Source of the DNA: Sciurus carolinensis
Taxonomy: Eukaryota > Chordata > Mammalia > Rodentia > Sciuridae
DNA: 64,000 nt
Assembly: GCF_902686445.1 (NCBI RefSeq)
Contig: NW_025920105.1
Location: forward strand, 1,749,120-1,813,119
Reading direction: 5' to 3'
Below are positions 47,926 through 60,838 of this stretch, one piece after another (within the stretch, counting starts at the first letter, position 1; each line of letters begins with the position of its first letter). A model generated the notes under the pieces. The model had not been told where the DNA came from. It worked only from the letters and a program-made list of their open reading frames with translations, and made no database searches. A program made the position numbers and the translations under genes.

Positions 47926-48335
47926 TTTCAGTACCAGGGATGGAACCTGGGGGTGATCTATCCCTGAGCTGCATCCACACATTTATTTGTTCATTCATTC
48001 ATTCATCCATTCATTCATTCCTTTAATGGTCCCAGGATGATGGAACTCAGGGGAGCTTAACCATGGAGCCACATCCCAAGCCACTGTTTCTTTTTATTCT
48101 CAGGCAGCTTCTCACTTAGTGGCTGAGGGTGACTCTGAACTCACAATCCCCCTTCCAGCCTCAGTCACCCAAGCTACTGCGATGACACCCATGCACCATC
48201 ATGCAGGGAGGGAGGGCTTATCATTTACTCTTGGGACAGAGATTTTCTCTCTTTATTCCCAAAGCTGGTCTTGAACTTGTGATCCTCCCAGCTCAGGGTT
48301 CAGTGGTGTCCCAAATAGAGTAAATGTAATTCCAG
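47926..48335 (-). mobile_element. Old SINE cluster (tRNA/B1-type composite)
   Basis: Minus-strand SINE features: 'gtaccagggatggaacctgg' (tRNA-type 3' part), then a (CATT)n stretch at 47990-48020. A longer composite element follows, containing 'ggagccacatcccaagcc' and B1-like 'cctcagtcacccaagctact' to about 48215. A second B1-like fragment, 'ctggtcttgaacttgtgatcctcc', runs to about 48330. Age and family are only approximate. Confidence 0.7.
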
Positions 48336-48961
48336 GTGCCCAGTCAGCACCCAGTCTGTGTCTCTCTTTTGCATGACATTTGGTAAACCCAAGATTCCCC
48401 TTTTTGTTCTTACTCATAGAAGGGTTGTGGGAAAGAATATTCCTAAAATACAGCTACCCAAGGGAAATGGAGGGACAGTGTGGCTCCGGGAGAGGAAGGG
48501 AGGGAGGGAGGGAAAATTGGTCAAACCATTCCTAATAGCAACAACGGGCTCTAAACTTAGACCTTCCGCCATCACAGAGTAGCCCTACATAAAGGCACAG
48601 CACAGATGGAAACTCTGGGAAATAATGGATCCTAGAAGAAGCCCAATGAGTTTCAACCTTTTTACAACCACCACCTTCCTAACTTAAAGTTTTAACCTGT
48701 ACAACTAGCCCCTGATGGTTAAAACCGTTGCAAGTATGTGGCTTCCAATGATTGCATCATCGTACCCCAAAAACCAAAATTACCCCTGTAATGGGGTCCA
48801 ATTTTCCCATCTGGATAATGGGTCCCGACAGCATCCAAGTCCACACAGGAATAAAGTCTTCTCTGAATCCGTCAAGGATGTCTGCCTCCCGCCCTTTTGC
48901 ACTTACACTTAGGACTGAGGGCTTAGATTTTGTGAACTTTGAGATCTTTCTCTCCTAGGCC

Positions 48962-48967
<6 letters not shown>

Positions 48968-49008
<41 letters not shown>
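48968..49008. repeat. (TC)n microsatellite
   Basis: About 20 uninterrupted TC dinucleotides. Confidence 0.97.
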
Positions 49009-49011
<3 letters not shown>

Positions 49012-49499
49012 ATCAGGAAGGCACATTGTGTTAAGCCTGTGCCTGGTGACCAGTGTTTTCAGACTGACCGAGAACAGGAGACACTTTGAATGTACCAAGG
49101 TCTTGCATTTCTGCATCTTCCTTCTGGAGCCTGTGGAACATGGGGAAGACTGTGATGCAAGGATATTTTTGGTGGTCATGAGCAGGGTCTCTGGAACCAA
49201 AGGGAACATACAGCTCTTCTTAAACTGAATAACAATCCCCACATACCCTGGGGCAGGGGGAAGAAAAGGAGGAAGAGGAAGAGGAGGAGGAGGAGGTCAG
49301 TGTAAAAAGCAGCAAAAGAATACCACAATAACCTGGTGAAAGGTAACACATGTCCATGGAAAAAGTGGCACAGTTTAGGCTAACTTCTGAAGCAACTTTA
49401 CTGATGAAGGAGGAAGGCCACAGGATGCAGAATCTATCTGGGTAATGCTCAACAATGATTTAAATTAATAAAAAAAATTAGACAGATGGCAGAGAAAGA

Positions 49500-49529
49500 G
49501 AAAGGGAGAGAGAGGGAGAGAGGGAGAGG

Positions 49530-49602
<73 letters not shown>
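49500..49602. repeat. (GA)n microsatellite
   Basis: About 100 bp of purine repeat: degenerate GGGAGA units followed by about 33 uninterrupted GA dinucleotides. It is capable of H-DNA (triplex) formation in principle. Confidence 0.97.
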
Positions 49603-49611
<9 letters not shown>

Positions 49612-50614
49612 AGAATCAAGTAGCTCCAGACTTTACTGAGCTCTCTTCCTGCACTGGCCCTCACTGGATCTCACCATCACCCTTCCCTCCCTCCATCATT
49701 TGTCTTTTCTTCCTTACTGTTTCCAACCACTCTTGCTTTATATTTGGTCACACAGATTTTAGATCATTCTGCCACTGAATCACTACAGCCCCCATCCCCA
49801 GTTCTCCAGCCTTTGAAGTACAATGATTTCTATTTTGGGGGTTTGAATCTGTTTACAGAATCCCCCTCCATCTTCCACAGCTCTCTCCCTCTCTCTGATT
49901 TCTATTAAATAAATGACCCCTTTACCCCATTTAAAAGGCAGATATCTGATTGGAGGTCATTTAAAAATACTTTCAATGAGAAGAGCTTAGGGATCTTCAG
50001 AGGCCTCTGCTTTGAAACACCCTTCCTTGGAATCCAGCTCCATTTCCTGCAGTAAATTTCTTTGGCTCTGGAGAGAAACATGTAAAAATCAGCTGAATTT
50101 TCTTTGGAGTTGGATTTGCCTGTTTGGGGTTTGGGTTCCCCTTTTCTAGACAAAATTTTGTAGATGAACGGTCCCTTGGAATCCTTCCCTGTCTAGTTCT
50201 ATTGTGTCTGTGTGGCGTGTTTTATCTACTTTTGTCATTTGTTGTTTATTTTTTTTTCCTCAGAAATAAGCATTTTCTTGAACCACAAGTCGAGTCATTT
50301 CACATTTGGTAGCAGACCCAAATACATTTAGGTCCTTGGTAATGAGGAACTGTAACAGGGACCTAAGGCAGGCTGCCTTTCCTTAAGAAAAAGAAAAAAA
50401 AAAAAAAAACAGAAACAGAAACAAAAACAGTGGTTGTTTACCTAGAGTGAAACACCACACACTCTGGGTTACTGAAATCAGGAGAAAGCTTGCCATGTCT
50501 GCCTTCATTTGTATCTGTCTCTGTATAACTTGAACCTTTGCGACCCTGCTCAGTTCTGCACATAGTAGTCAGTGTTCATGCAAAAGCTAGCAACGTGAGG
50601 TTTGTCAGCCCGCT

Positions 50615-50706
50615 CCATTCATAAAGTGCTTGTCTGTCAAGCACAAGGCCCTGGGTTTAATCGCCAGCACCTTCTGCAAAAAAAAAAAAAAAAGAAAGAA
50701 AGAAAG
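50615..50706 (+). mobile_element. ID SINE, 5' part diverged
   Basis: 'agtgcttgtctgtcaagcac' and 'ggccctgggtttaatcgcc' followed by an A-run and AAAG repeats. The first ~25 bp of the head are degraded or missing. Confidence 0.88.
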
Positions 50707-50849
50707 AAAATAAAAAGAATATGTGTTTTTGTGATGAACATATGTAAAATGTTTATCAAACTTAACCTTAGAAGGGAACATGAAGCAAACCTCAACAAAA
50801 TAGGAAATCATGCCACATCTCTTCTCTGAACACTATGACAGTAAGGTAG

Positions 50850-51062
50850 AGGTCAGGCACAGTGGCCTCTGCCTGTCTTAGGAGGATCCCAAGTTCAATG
50901 CCAGCTTCAGCAATTCAGTGATTTCCAGGGTAACTGAACAACACTGTCTCAAATTTAATAATAATAATTATAATAAGAGAATAAAATCAAATAAAAAGGG
51001 TCAGGGTTGGAGCTGGGTGGTTAAGCAGCACTGGGTTCGAGCCCTGGCACTAAAAAGAAAAC
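50850..51062 (+). mobile_element. B1/ID-type composite SINE
   Basis: A B1-like left part (aggtcaggcacagtggcctc, 'aggaggatcccaagttcaatg') is joined to a tRNA-type right part (ggagctgggtggttaagcag, 'ggttcgagccctggcac') through an ATAAT-rich linker. This is the composite architecture seen in squirrel-type genomes. Confidence 0.8.
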
Positions 51063-51149
51063 AGAATGAAAGAAAGGTAGATATAAATAATTAAAATACA
51101 ATCAATATTGTCCAACATTTGGAGATGAAGCACATCTTAAACTGATGCA

Positions 51150-51365
51150 TGAGCCAAGCACGGTGGCACAGTATCACTGGAGGCTGAGGCCAGAGGGTCC
51201 CAAGTTCAAGGCCAGCCTGGGTAGCCTGGTAACCTGGGTAACCCACTAACCCACCATTTAAAAAAAAAAAAGGCTGTGGATGTAGCTCGGTCATCAAGTT
51301 CCCTTAGTGTACATCCACCCCCAAAACCCTTAAAATACATACATACATACATACATAATAAAATA
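51150..51365 (+). mobile_element. B1/ID-type composite SINE
   Basis: B1-like 'gccaagcacggtggcaca' and 'aaggccagcctgggtagcct', an A-run, then a tRNA-type 'ggctgtggatgtagctcggt' part and a (CATA)n tail at 51337-51357. Confidence 0.8.
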
Positions 51366-51369
51366 AAAT

Positions 51370-52480
51370 GACATGAGTCCAAGAAAATTAGACACCCTCC
51401 CTTTTTTTTTTTTTTAAGGTGGACAGAATTTGACACTGAACGTTGAAGGGCTGAATGACAATAAAAAAATATTTTTTTTAAGAAAGTTGCTTAAACCGTG
51501 GTAAGGTAGAAGCATCAGAATCCCAGAGCTCCAAAAAGAAGCCTGAGGAGATAAGGGAAGCAACTCTTCATTTCAGGAAGGAAAATACACAACAAATTTA
51601 ACCCAGAGAAAGTGTCAACTTGTAAATTCACAGAGCTAAGGAGGAAATATCAACAACATCCACCTTTCACAAAGTCTTGAGCAGACGGGGCTGTGGGTGG
51701 GCGTAATAAAGCGGTAGGACGGTGGTCAAGGAGGAGGTGTGGAAAACCGGACAAAATGTCCATTTCATCAACCCGGTAGGCTGGATAAAACAGGTACTTG
51801 AGTTACTCCTCCTTGAAGCCATTTTGAGATTCTGGAGCCACTCCAGTCCTCCTGAGCCTCTACCACTTTGTCGGAAAGGGCAATTTGCATTCCTCAAGGA
51901 TGTGGCACCAGTTAGCAGGGAGGGGAAGTAGAGTACACTGAGAAAAAGCCAGGTTGGCTTAGGGCATTGTCAGTTGTGATTTGCATGAGAATGGAGAGTG
52001 CTAAGTCTCTCCTGGTGAGGTCAAAGATAGTTTACTGTCAGAGTAGGGCATGGCTTCTGTGTGGCAAATTCCATCGTGCCATCATGCGGTCGATTGTACC
52101 CCCATCTCAAAGGTTGGCTTGTAACTATGCATTTTTAATGATGCTTTGACTAAAAGCTGAAAGAAAAAGTTAATTTGAAGATACCTCGTTTTACAGCATT
52201 TGTCAAATTTGTTCACACACAGACATTTAATCTCTGCCTCCTGAAACTCCTCAATTACTTGATTGCTTCTACCTCCTCTCCTGGCTCCCTTTAACCAGAT
52301 CACAAAGATGGCAAAGGCAGGGGGCACCCAACTAAATGAGAAACACAAAATTCAAGAAATGAGAAAGAATTTGGTGGGGGATAGAGAGAGAAATATCTAC
52401 TTTACAGAGGAAGAGGGAGGGAGATGATATCGCCGTTTACCGGTGACGAGTTCTGCTCCTTCTAATGTTGAAGATTGAAC
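51370..52480. other. Unassigned DNA, possible old LTR
   Basis: Mixed-composition sequence with short ORFs on both strands near 51667-51931 and 52082-52348, none with recognisable domains. Parts (51700-51930) have LTR-like composition, but no boundaries could be set. Confidence 0.3.
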
Positions 52481-52484
52481 ACTA

Positions 52485-53019
52485 GAGAAGCACGCCAAGG
52501 CAAGCATATTAAGCAGGTTTTATTTAAAGGTAATAATACAAACTTCTCCTGGCAGGAAGAAGCGGGCCATGGCTGATGTTCTAAAGTCCCAAGAAGTGAG
52601 TGAACCCTACATCTTTTATAGGTTAAAGTCTCTTTTGTTCTCCAGTACTCTCCCCCCTTATCTCTCTCTCCTTCCTGCCTACAGGACTAGGCCTGGTTTT
52701 GCATTAAGTGAGAAGCCATGGGCAGGGGGAGGGCCAAGGTGATTCAGGCAGGCAAGGGCCCAGGGGGCATTAATTAGCAGCTCCTTGCTTGCAGTCCTTG
52801 ATAAAAGGCAGGTAAATTTGGTAATCAATGGGCTCCAGAGATCCTTGACATTCCATTCTTCCAGGGGCAGTCTCCAACTTGCAAAGGCAGATGGCTTCAT
52901 GACATCGTTTCCTCGAATTGACCCGATTTCCTATTTCTACACTAACTACCTGTCCTTAATTCTGGCTTCAGAGAGACACTCTTGTACCTCAGTTTTTTTG
53001 TTTGTTTGGTTTTGGTTTT

Positions 53020-53055
<36 letters not shown>

Positions 53056-53105
53056 CCACTACTTACAGCACCTCAATGGGCAGCTTTCCTGAGTAAACTG
53101 CAGCC
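52485..53105 (-). repeat. LTR-like block, minus orientation
   Basis: Contains a minus-strand polyadenylation signal context (gcaggttttatttaaagg at about 52515-52530), promoter-like pyrimidine stretches and LTR-like length. A long T-run (53023-53052) lies inside and is probably the tail of a separate retroposed fragment. Ends and family were not resolved. Confidence 0.4.
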
Positions 53106-53837
53106 TCCCCCCTCCCACCCCAACTTCTTAGAAGTAAATAACTGTGGCCGTCTTCATTTCTGACAAGAATTTACTCGTCCTGCCTTTTTGAATTCATGGC
53201 TCACTCAGAATTCATATTTTGGGTCTGTGTGCTTAATACAACTTTGTTCTGTCTGGTTCGAACAGAGACTCGGTCTTCTCTGTGTTTAGTGATTCTTTTC
53301 TCAAAAACTGGTTAACTGAGCATTAAGAGAAAATCAGGCAAGGAGAAAAGCCTTTGTAAACTGAACTACCCTTAGGTACAACTGCTTAAATCAAGGGTTA
53401 CATAAAGCCTATGAATAAGAATCTTACAATCTATGAAAATGCAATATGTTTGGGTCTGTTCAATGTGCTTCCTAAGCAGTCAATGAAAGGAAGAGAGCTT
53501 AAGATTGGTGTGGAGGGTTGGGGAGTCCTTTGGTAAATATAAGACTACTGAGGTACAATGTGAGTTCACATGCATGGGTCACTCTATATGCAATGAATGC
53601 CAAGAATTTCTGGTGTGCCTTGATTAAGAACAAACAAATGAGCAAAGAAACCAAAAAAATTGTGAAATGGATAAACTATCATATTAAAAAAAAAGTAATG
53701 CATCTAAATTCATACATTTTGTAAGTTTTTTTTTTTTTTCCAACCATCTACTTCAGGAAAAAAGGGCAGAAAAAAAAACAGGGGTTCACTTAATGCTTTG
53801 AACATAACCCTCACTGCTCAGCCATGGAGGCTCTTTT
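53106..53837. other. Unassigned DNA before L1-2
   Basis: No recognised gene or repeat. T-runs lie near 53727-53739. The 53518-53724 ORF has no domain signature. Confidence 0.4.
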
Positions 53838-53853
53838 AAAAAGGACATCTCTT

Positions 53854-55687
53854 GGCGGGCCAAGATGGCGGACTAGAGGGCGGCTGCATTTCACGCTGCT
53901 CCAGGATGCAAGATTCAAAAGAGGAGATAGTGAGAGACTTGGGACCAACTCAAAGCTGCCAGGTGAGTCTCTCCTGTTGGGGAGGCGTCCCAGATGGGGC
54001 GGTAGCCCCGGAACACAGGGAATTTGTGAAGTGGAGTTGCTCGGCGAGACGCCCCTCCCCCCGCTGGAGCGGTAAACACGGACAACTGGGATCATCATAG
54101 AGGAGGCGGCTCAGCACAGCGCTTGGACTCGAGCAGCCGCTGGGGCTCCGGGCGGCTGCCTGGGGAGGAGCTGCGTGGCGAGCTGTTTGGACCCAGAACA
54201 ACCGCTTCTGAACACCGGGGGGTTGCCCGGAGGAAGAGGAGGAGCGCGGCAGGACGCTTGGTCTAGGAGTGACTGCATCAGAGCCACGGGTGGTTGCCAG
54301 AGGAGGAGCTGCGTGGTGAGCTGTTTGAACTCAGAGTGGGCGCTCCTGAGCGCCGGGGGACTGCCCGGAGGAAGAGGAGGAGCTCGGCGGGAGGCTTGGT
54401 CTGGGAGTGACTGCATCAGAACCACAGGTGGTTGCCAGAGGAGGAGCTGCGTGGTGAACTGTTTGAACTCAGAGCGAGTGCTCCTGAGTGCCGGGAGGTT
54501 GCCCGGAGGAGGAGGAGGAGCGCGGCGTGTTGCTTGACCTGGGAGTGACTGCATCAGAGCCGCGGGCGGTTGCCGGAGGAGGAGCTGTGTGACGAGCTGT
54601 TTGAACTTGGAGCAGCTGCTCCAGAACACTGGTGGCCTGCCTGGAGGAGGAGAGCGGTGGGACGCTTAGTCTGGGAGTGACTGCATCAGAACCACAGGCG
54701 GTTGCCAGAGGAGGAGGCGAGTGGTGAGTTGATTGGACTAAAAGCGACCGCTCCTGAACACCGGTGGCCTGCCTGGAGGAGGAGCATGGTGAGTCACCTG
54801 GTCTCGGAGCCACCGCTCCTGAACACCCGGGGGGCTACCCCAAGGAGGAGGAGGAGGAACAGGGCGGGTCACTTGGACTTGGAGTGACTGCCTAGGGCTA
54901 CGGGTGGTTGGCGGGAGGAGGAGACCTGAAGTGAGTTGTTTGTACTCCTAGTGACTGCAGTCGGAAACCGGGCGGCTGTCCGGAGGAGGAGGTGTGTGGC
55001 GGGTCTCTGGGTCTCGGAGCTATTGTACGGGGCTCCAGGTGGTGGCTCAGGGGAGGGGCTGCATAGCCAGGCGATTGGTGCAGAGCAGGGTCCCAGGAGC
55101 TAGGTGGCTTCTTGCTGGAAGAGCCGCACAGAGACACGCCTAGGGGCGGAGCGAAGTTTCCAGGGCGGCGGGCAGATTCTCTGGGAGAGGCAGCCTAAGG
55201 AGACTCGCCTGCGAAGGGTGAGGCTCCCAGGCCCAGGACGTAGGTCCGGGCCCCTGGGATCCTTGCAGAGGAAGACAGCCCAGCCCAGGTGGTAGTTGTA
55301 GATTGAGGGGAACCTCTAGGAGGGCAACTGACCAGCGAGACGTCCCCACCGAGAGTCTTCCCGGCCGGGGGAGGTTTTCCCACAGGGACGGTAAAGCCAG
55401 AGACATAGGCACAAACAGGCCTTGCCTCAGCCCACAGTCTAGTTCCCCATTGGATGACCATTGGTCAACAAGTGGAGGCACCTCTGCCCACTAGCAGGGA
55501 ATATACGCCACCTGAGGGTTACCACACCTAGAGAGGCAGCTTCTTCGTGGAGCTCTGCATTATCAACCCCCTCCAAGACTTCAGGCTACTGAAGGATAAG
55601 AGGGGATATACTAGCAATCTTCAGGGACATTATAAGTTGATAGAGGAAATCTGCAACATCTTAATGACCCACTGATCCCTGAACAAT
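53854..55687 (+). promoter_or_regulatory. L1-2 5' UTR with ~137-bp tandem monomers
   Basis: The first ~250 bp match L1-1. From about 54110 to 54990 a monomer recurs: 'gagtgactgcatcag' lies at 54267, 54404, 54543 and 54674, each followed by 'ggttgcc(a/g)gaggaggagctg' and 'cgctcctgaacacc'. Spacing is 131-139 bp, with two or more degenerate units after that. The last ~550 bp (from about 55140) again resemble L1-1. Antisense and sense ORFs of up to 172 codons across this region come from the repetition. The promoter role is inferred from L1 biology. Confidence 0.85.
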
Positions 55688-56659
55688 ATGAGAAAACAAG
55701 GGAAGAAAATGCCCCAAACAAATCTAGATGTTACATCAATAAAATCCAACGACAGCATGGCAGAAGAAATGACAGAAAGGGAGTTCAGAATGTACATAAT
55801 TAAAATGATTAGGGAAGCAAACGATGAGATGAAAGAGCAAATGCAGGCATTGAACGATCGCACCAATCGACAGTTAACAGAGCAAATTCAGGAAGCAAAA
55901 GATCATTTCAATAAAGAGTTAGAGATATTGATAAAAAACCAAACAGAAATCCTTGAAATGAAGGAAACAATAAACCAAATTAAGAACTCCATAGAAAGCA
56001 TAACCAATAGGATAGAACAGCTGGAAGACAGAACTTCAGATATTGAAGACAAAATATTTAACCTCGAAAACAAAGTTGAACAAACAGAGAAGATGGTGAG
56101 AAATCATGAACAGAATCTCCAAGAACTATGGGATATCATGAAAAGGCCAAATTTGAGAATTATTGGGATTGAAGAAGGCTTAGAGAAACAAACCAAAGGA
56201 ATGAACAATCTATTTGAAGAAATAATATCAGAAAATTTCCCAAATCTGAAGAATGAAATGGAAGATCAAGTCCAAGAGGCTTATAGGACTCCAAATACAC
56301 AAAATTACAACAGACCCACACCAAGGCACATTATAATGAAAATACCTAACATACAAAATAAAGAGAGAATTTTAAAGGCTGTGAGAGAAAAGAACCAAAT
56401 TACATTCAGGGGGAAGCCAATACGGATATCAGCAGATTTTTCAATCCAGACCCTAAAGGCTAGAAGGGCCTGGAACAACATTTTTCAAGCTCTGAAAGAA
56501 AATGGATGCCAACCAAGAATCTTATACCCAGCAAAACTTACCTTCAAATTTGACGATGAAATAAGATCATTCCATGATAAACAAAAGCTAAAAGAATTTA
56601 CAAAAAGAAAGCCAGCATTAAGAACATTCTCAGCAAAATATTTCATGAGGAAGAGATAA
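55688..56659 (+). pseudogene. ORF1: L1-2 ORF1, C-terminal frameshift
   Basis: A 323-codon frame, near identical to L1-1 ORF1: coiled coil over residues ~55-150, RRM-like RPNLRIIGIEEG near 155, and the C-terminal domain with PAKLTFKFDDEIR. A one-base deletion near 56620 (ttaagaac, where L1-1 has ttacagaac) replaces the last ~26 residues by 12 unrelated ones. The RNA-binding core is kept, but the natural C-terminus is lost. Confidence 0.93.
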
Positions 56660-56731
56660 AAAACAAAGAAGCAAATCAGCAAAGGGAGGAATTATCCTAA
56701 AGGAACTGTCAAATAAAGGAGGAACCAAGAT

Positions 56732-59700
56732 GTGTCAAAAATTTTAAATATGAACCAAATGACTGGGAATACAAATCATATCTCAATAATAACCCTGAAT
56801 GTTAATGGCCTGAATTCATCAATCAAAAGACATAGACTGGCAGATTGGATTAAAAAGAAAGATCCAACAATATGTTGCCTGCAAGAGACTCACCTCATAG
56901 AAAGAGATACCCATAGACTAAAGGTGAAAGGATGGGGAAAAACATACCATGCACATGGGCTCAGCAAAAAGGCTGGAGTATCCATCCTCATTTCAGATAA
57001 TGTGGACTTCAAGCCAATGTTAGTTAGAAGGGATAAAGAAGGACATTTCATACTGCTTAAGGGAAGCATAAATCAGCAAGATATAACAATCATAAACATC
57101 TATGCCCCAAACAGTGGCTCATCCATGTATGTGAAACAAATCCTTCTCAATTTTAGAAACCAAATAGACCATAACACAATAATACTAGGTGATTTTAACA
57201 CGCCTCTTTCACCACTGGACAGATCTTCCAAACAAAAATTGAACAAAGAAACCATAGATCTCAATAACACAATCAATAATTTAGACTTAACAGACATTTA
57301 TAGAATATACCATCCAACCAAGAGCGAATACACTTTCTTCTCAGCAGCACATGGATCCTTCTCTAAAATAGACCATATATTATGCCACAAAGCTAATGTC
57401 AGCAAATACAAGAAGATAGAGACACTACCTTGTATTCTATCAGATCATAATGGATTGAAGTTACAAATTAATGAAAGAGTAAAAAACAGAAACTACTCCA
57501 ACACCTGGAGATTAAACAATATGCTACTATATGATGAATGGATAACAGAAGATATTAGGAAGGAAATTAAAAAATTCTTAGAGGTAAACGAGAACAAAGA
57601 AACATCATATCAAAATCTCTGGGACACTATGAAAGCGGTACTTAGAGGAAGATTTATTTCATGGAGCGCATTTAATAAAAGAAGTAAAACTCAAAAAATA
57701 AATGACCTAACACTACAACTCAAAGCCCTAGAAAAAGAAGAACAGACCAACACCAAAAGTAGTAGAAGACAGGAAATAGTTAAACTGAGAGCTGAAATCA
57801 ACGAAATTGAAACGAAAGAAACAATACAAAAAATTGACAAAATAAATAGTTGGTTCTTCGAAAAAATAAACAAAATTGATAAACCTTTAGCCACACTAAC
57901 AAAGAGAAGACGAGAGAAAACCCAAATCACTAAAATTCGGAATGAACAAGGAAATATCACAACAGACACGACTGAAATACAAAACATAATTAGAAGCTAT
58001 TTTGAAAATCTATACTCCAACAAAATAGAAAATTTCGAAGACATCAACAGGTTTCTAGAGACATATGAATTGCCTAAACTGAACGAGGAGGACAAACACA
58101 ATTTAAATAGACCAATTTCAAGTAATGAAATAGAAGAAGTCATCAAAAGCCTTCCAACAAAGAAAAGTCCAGGACCAGATGGGTTCTCAGCCGAGTTCTA
58201 CAAAACTTTTAAAGAAGAACTCATTCCAATACTTCTCAAAATATTCCAGAAAATAGAAGAGGAGGGAACTCTCCCAAACTCATTCTATGAAGCCAATATT
58301 ACCCTGATTCCTAAACCAGACAGAGACACATCGAGGAAAGAAAATTTCAGACCAATATCCTTAGTGAACATCGACGCAAAAATTCTAAACAAAATTTTAG
58401 CAAATCGCATACAAAAACATATTAAAAAGATAGTGCACCATGATCAAGTGGGTTTCATCCCAGGGATGCAAGGTTGGTTCAACATCAGGAAATCAATAAA
58501 TGTCATTCACCATATCAATAGACTTAAAGTCAAGAATCACATGATTATTTTGATAGATGCAGAAAAAGCATTTGATAAAATACAGCACCCCTTCATGCTC
58601 AAAACACTAGAAAAAATAGGGATAGTGGGAACATTCCTTAACATTGTAAAGGCCATCTACGCTAAACCCATGGCTAATATCATTCTAAATGGTGAAAAAC
58701 TGAAAGCATTCCCTCTAAAAACTGGAACAAGGCAGGGATGCCCTCTTTCACCATTTCTATTCAATATCGTCCTTGAAACTCTAGCCAGAGCAATTAGACA
58801 GACCAAAGAAATTAAAGGGATACGAATAGGAAAAGAAGAACTCAAACTATCCCTATTTGCTGATGATATGATGGTATACTTAGAGGAACCAGGAAATTCC
58901 ACCAGAAAACTTTTAGATCTCATAAGTGAATTCAGTAAAGTAGCGGGATATAAGATCAATGCACATAAATCTAAGGCATTTTTATATATAAGCGATGAAT
59001 CTTCAGAAAGAGAAATTAGGAAAACTACCCCATTCACAATAGCTTCGCAAAAAATAAAGTATTTGGGAATCAATCTCACAAAAGAGGTGAAAGACCTCTA
59101 CAATGAGAACTACAGAACACTAAAGAAAGAAATTCAAGAAAACCTTAGAAGATGGAAAGATCTCCCATGTTCTTGGATAGGAAGAATTAATATTGTCAAA
59201 ATGGTCCATACTACCAAAAGTGCTATACAGATTCAATGCAATTCCAATTAAAATCCCAATGATGTACCTTACAGAAATAGAGCAAGCAATTATGAAATTC
59301 ATCTGGAAGAATAAAAAACCCAGAATAGCTAAAGCAATCCTTGGCAGAAAGAGTGAAGCAGGGGGTATCGCAATACCAGATCTTCAACTCTACTACAAAG
59401 CAATAGTAACAAAAACGGCATGGTATTGGTACCAAAATAGAAAGGTGGATCAATGGTACAGAATAGAGGACACGGACACAAACCCAAATAAATACAATTT
59501 TCTCATACTAGACAAAGGGGCCAAAAATATGCAATGGAGAAAAGATAGCCTCTTCAACAAATGGTGCTGGGAGAATTGGAAATCCATATGCAACAGAATG
59601 AAACTAAACCCATATCTCTCACCATGCACGAAACTAAACTCAAAATGGATTAAGGATCTTGGAATCAGACCAGAGACCTTGCATCTTATAGAAGAAAAAG

Positions 59701-60476
59701 TAGGTCCAGAGCTTCAACATGTCGGCTTAGGACCAGACTTCCTCAACAGGACTCCCATAGCACAAGAAATAAAAGCAAGAATTAATAACTGGGATAGATT
59801 CAAACTAAAAAGCTTTCTCTCAGCAAAGGAAACTATCAGCAATGCAAAGAAAGAGCCTACAGAGTGGGAGAAAATCTTTGCCGATCATACTTCAGATAGA
59901 GCGCTAATCTCCAGAATCTATAAAGAACTCAAAAAACTCTACACCAAGAATGTAAATAATCCAACTGACAAATGGGCTAAGGAAATGAATAGACACTTCA
60001 CAGAAGAAGATATACAAGCAATCAACAAACATATGGAAAAATGTTCAACATCTCTAGTAATAAGAGAAATGCAAATCAAAACCACCCTAAGATTCCATCT
60101 CACCCCAATTAGAATGGCAATTATCAAGAATACAAGCAACAACAGGTGTTGGCGAGGATGTGGGGAGAAAGGTACACTCTTACATTGCTGGTGGGGCTGC
60201 AAATTAGTGCAGCCACTCTGGAAAGCAGTGTGGAGATTCCTTAGAAAACTTGGAATGGAAACACCATTTGACCCAGCTATCCCACTCCTTGGCCTATACC
60301 CAAAGGACTTAAAATCAGCATATTACAGAGATACAGCCACATCAATGTTCATAGCTGCTCAGTTCACAATAGCCAGATTGTGGAACCAACCTAGATGTCC
60401 TTCAATTGATGAATGGATAAAGAAAATGTGGTATATATATACAATGGAATATTACTCAGCCATAAAGAACGGATAA
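56732..60476 (+). pseudogene. ORF2: L1-2 ORF2, two single-base insertions
   Basis: The first frame (56732-59251) holds the endonuclease ([22 protein letters not shown]) and the reverse transcriptase through the catalytic FADD motif ([11 protein letters not shown]). An extra base near 59202 (atggtcca against atggcca in L1-1) shifts the frame. The remainder reads in the frame 59193-60476 with the Cys-rich [18 protein letters not shown] segment. A second extra base near 60470 (aagaacgg against aagaatg) creates a stop about 35 codons before the L1-1 terminus. The probable start is the ATG of MTGNTNH. It does not encode a complete protein. Confidence 0.94.
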
Positions 60477-60838
60477 AATTATGGCATTTGCAGGCAAATG
60501 GAGGAAACTGGAGAATATCATGCTAAGTGAGATAAGCCAATCTCAAAAAACCAAAGGAAGAATGATATCGCTAATAAGTGGATGATGACACATAATGGGG
60601 GGTGGGAAGGGTTAGTGTTGGGGTTGGAGTTGGGTTTAGGGAGGGGGGCAAGAATGGAGGAAGGAAGGACTGTATAGATGGAGGGGAAGGGTGGGAGGGG
60701 AGGGGGGAAGGGAAAAAATGGCAGAATGAATCAAACAACATTACCCTATGTAAATTTATGATTACACAAATGGTATGCCTTTACGCCATGTACAGACAGA
60801 GAAAAAACATGTATCCCATTTGTTTACAATAAAAAAAA

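Larger units (their letters stand above)
48336..50600. other. Unassigned, possibly single-copy DNA with microsatellites
   Basis: There is no convincing exon. ORFs up to ~95 codons are partly built of the TC/GA repeats. Apart from microsatellites listed separately, a GGA-rich tract is at 49265-49296 and an A-run at 50391-50409. This stretch is the least repeat-like in the window and would be the first place to look for a regulatory or transcribed host element. Confidence 0.4.

Noticed and set aside
48336..50600. A host exon in the least repetitive stretch
   Set aside because: No ORF had plausible splice sites with coding bias or a recognisable domain, so nothing could be supported by eye.
54111..54629. 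A 172-codon minus-strand ORF and overlapping plus-strand ORFs in a GC-rich block
   Set aside because: They run through the ~137-bp tandem monomers of the L1-2 5' UTR. The repeated peptide pattern is produced by the DNA repetition, with no domain and no conservation in L1-1.
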